Assembly: GCA_029935255.1 (NCBI GenBank)
Contig: JAOZKS010000141.1
Span: 1 to 6,956, forward strand
Origin: Pontiella sp.
GTDB taxonomy: Bacteria > Verrucomicrobiota > Kiritimatiellia > Kiritimatiellales > Pontiellaceae
Direction: 5' to 3'
DNA: 6,956 nt
Shown here: positions 6,470-6,956 of the stretch, in pieces
How positions within the stretch are numbered: position 1 is the first letter of the stretch
Layout of the letters: each line of letters begins with the position of its first letter
Translations under genes and position numbers: made by a program
The notes under the pieces: generated by a model
The model's input: only the letters and a program-made list of their open reading frames with translations
Told to the model about the DNA's origin: nothing
The model's database searches: none

Positions 6470-6956
6470 ATGAAACTGTTGAACTACACTCGCCGCGTGG
6501 AGTCGTGGCAGATCGGTTTGGTGTCGGATACTCGCGATAACGTGCTGGATATGATTTTGAAGAATCTATGCACATCCGAATTTTTTGACGTGAATTCGGA
6601 GCTGACCCATGAAAAAATTCTTCAGGCGCTCATTGAGCGGGAGGCGCAGCGAACCACGGCCGTGGGGCGGGAAATTGCGTTTCCCCATGCGCGGTTGGAG
6701 TCTCTGACGCAAGCCCTCTTTGCCGTCGCCACGCTGGAAGAACCCGTACTCTTCGAGGAGTTCCCCGTGCGCATCGTTTGCCTGATTCTTGTCCCGGCAT
6801 CCGAACCCACGATTTCGTTGAAAATGATGGCGCAGATGTCGCGCATGCTGATGGAGCCGGAAGTACACGGCTTGGTGCTCGGGGCATCGTCCCCAGTGGA
6901 GTTGCGGGATGTTTTCAAGCGGAACAACCCCCGCATCGACAAGCCGGTGGTCGCGA
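6470..6956 (+). CDS. Divergent PTS EIIA type-2 (PtsN-like) domain protein, C-terminus outside the window (partial)
   Basis: The gene begins at ATG 6470 with AAGGGGG five bases upstream, 16 bases after the CBS-pair gene, so the two are probably co-translated. The first 162 residues are in the window and the frame is still open at its end. Residues about 10-150 form an EIIA domain. The phosphorylation site is H73 in REIAFPHAR, preceded by the typical segment with TTAVG. Where family members, including the HTH-EIIA protein in this window, carry a second conserved histidine, this one appears to have Pro113 in SEPTISLKM. Phosphate transfer may therefore differ, or the domain may act mainly by binding partners. 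No helix-turn-helix precedes it. Residues after 150 (RNNPRIDKPVVA) could be a linker into another domain; this cannot be seen. A regulatory role for nearby transport is inferred from context. Confidence 0.85.
   Translation, partial: MKLLNYTRRVESWQIGLVSDTRDNVLDMILKNLCTSEFFDVNSELTHEKILQALIEREAQRTTAVGREIAFPHARLESLTQALFAVATLEEPVLFEEFPVRIVCLILVPASEPTISLKMMAQMSRMLMEPEVHGLVLGASSPVELRDVFKRNNPRIDKPVVA

Noticed and set aside
1..6956. CRISPR arrays, tRNA or rRNA genes, insertion sequences, attachment sites
   Set aside because: No regular repeats, RNA-gene signatures, transposase or integrase motifs, or flanking terminal repeats were seen on either strand.

Overview
The window looks like a piece of a bacterial chromosome of moderately high GC content. 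The gene set suggests a sulfatase-rich member of the Planctomycetes-Verrucomicrobia-Chlamydiae group, possibly a marine Kiritimatiellota or Planctomycetota relative. This placement is an inference from two genes: a Tat-exported family S1 sulfatase, and a secreted beta-propeller fused to a di-heme cytochrome c peroxidase-like domain. No rRNA or other phylogenetic marker is present to confirm it.

Minus-strand half (1 to about 3070). Two genes read leftwards and probably form one operon. The upstream gene (3070 to 1229) encodes an exported beta-propeller/di-heme cytochrome. Only 45 bases later comes a cysteine-type sulfatase (1183 to beyond base 1) whose C-terminus lies outside the window. Both proteins carry export signals, Sec-type and Tat-type respectively, so both should act outside the cytoplasm.

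Divergent intergenic region (about 3071 to 3240). This AT-rich stretch separates the two transcription units and should hold promoters for both directions.

Plus-strand half (3241 to 6956). Five genes read rightwards with short spacing, apart from one 110-base gap. In order they are: a helix-turn-helix protein fused to a PTS EIIA (PtsN/fructose type) domain; a CPA2-type cation/proton antiporter with two C-terminal CBS domains; a small cysteine-containing exported protein of unknown function; a stand-alone protein with two CBS domains; and a second, divergent EIIA domain protein that runs off the window. A strong hairpin lies in the gap between the small protein and the CBS protein.

How the genes may work together. 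No sugar permease (EIIB/EIIC), EI or HPr gene is present. The likely reading is a regulatory rather than sugar-transport use of PTS phosphorylation: two EIIA proteins and several CBS modules adjust the activity or expression of an antiporter, by analogy with EIIA-Ntr (PtsN) control of potassium transport in enterobacteria. This is a hypothesis from gene context. No mobile element, tRNA, rRNA or CRISPR array was seen.
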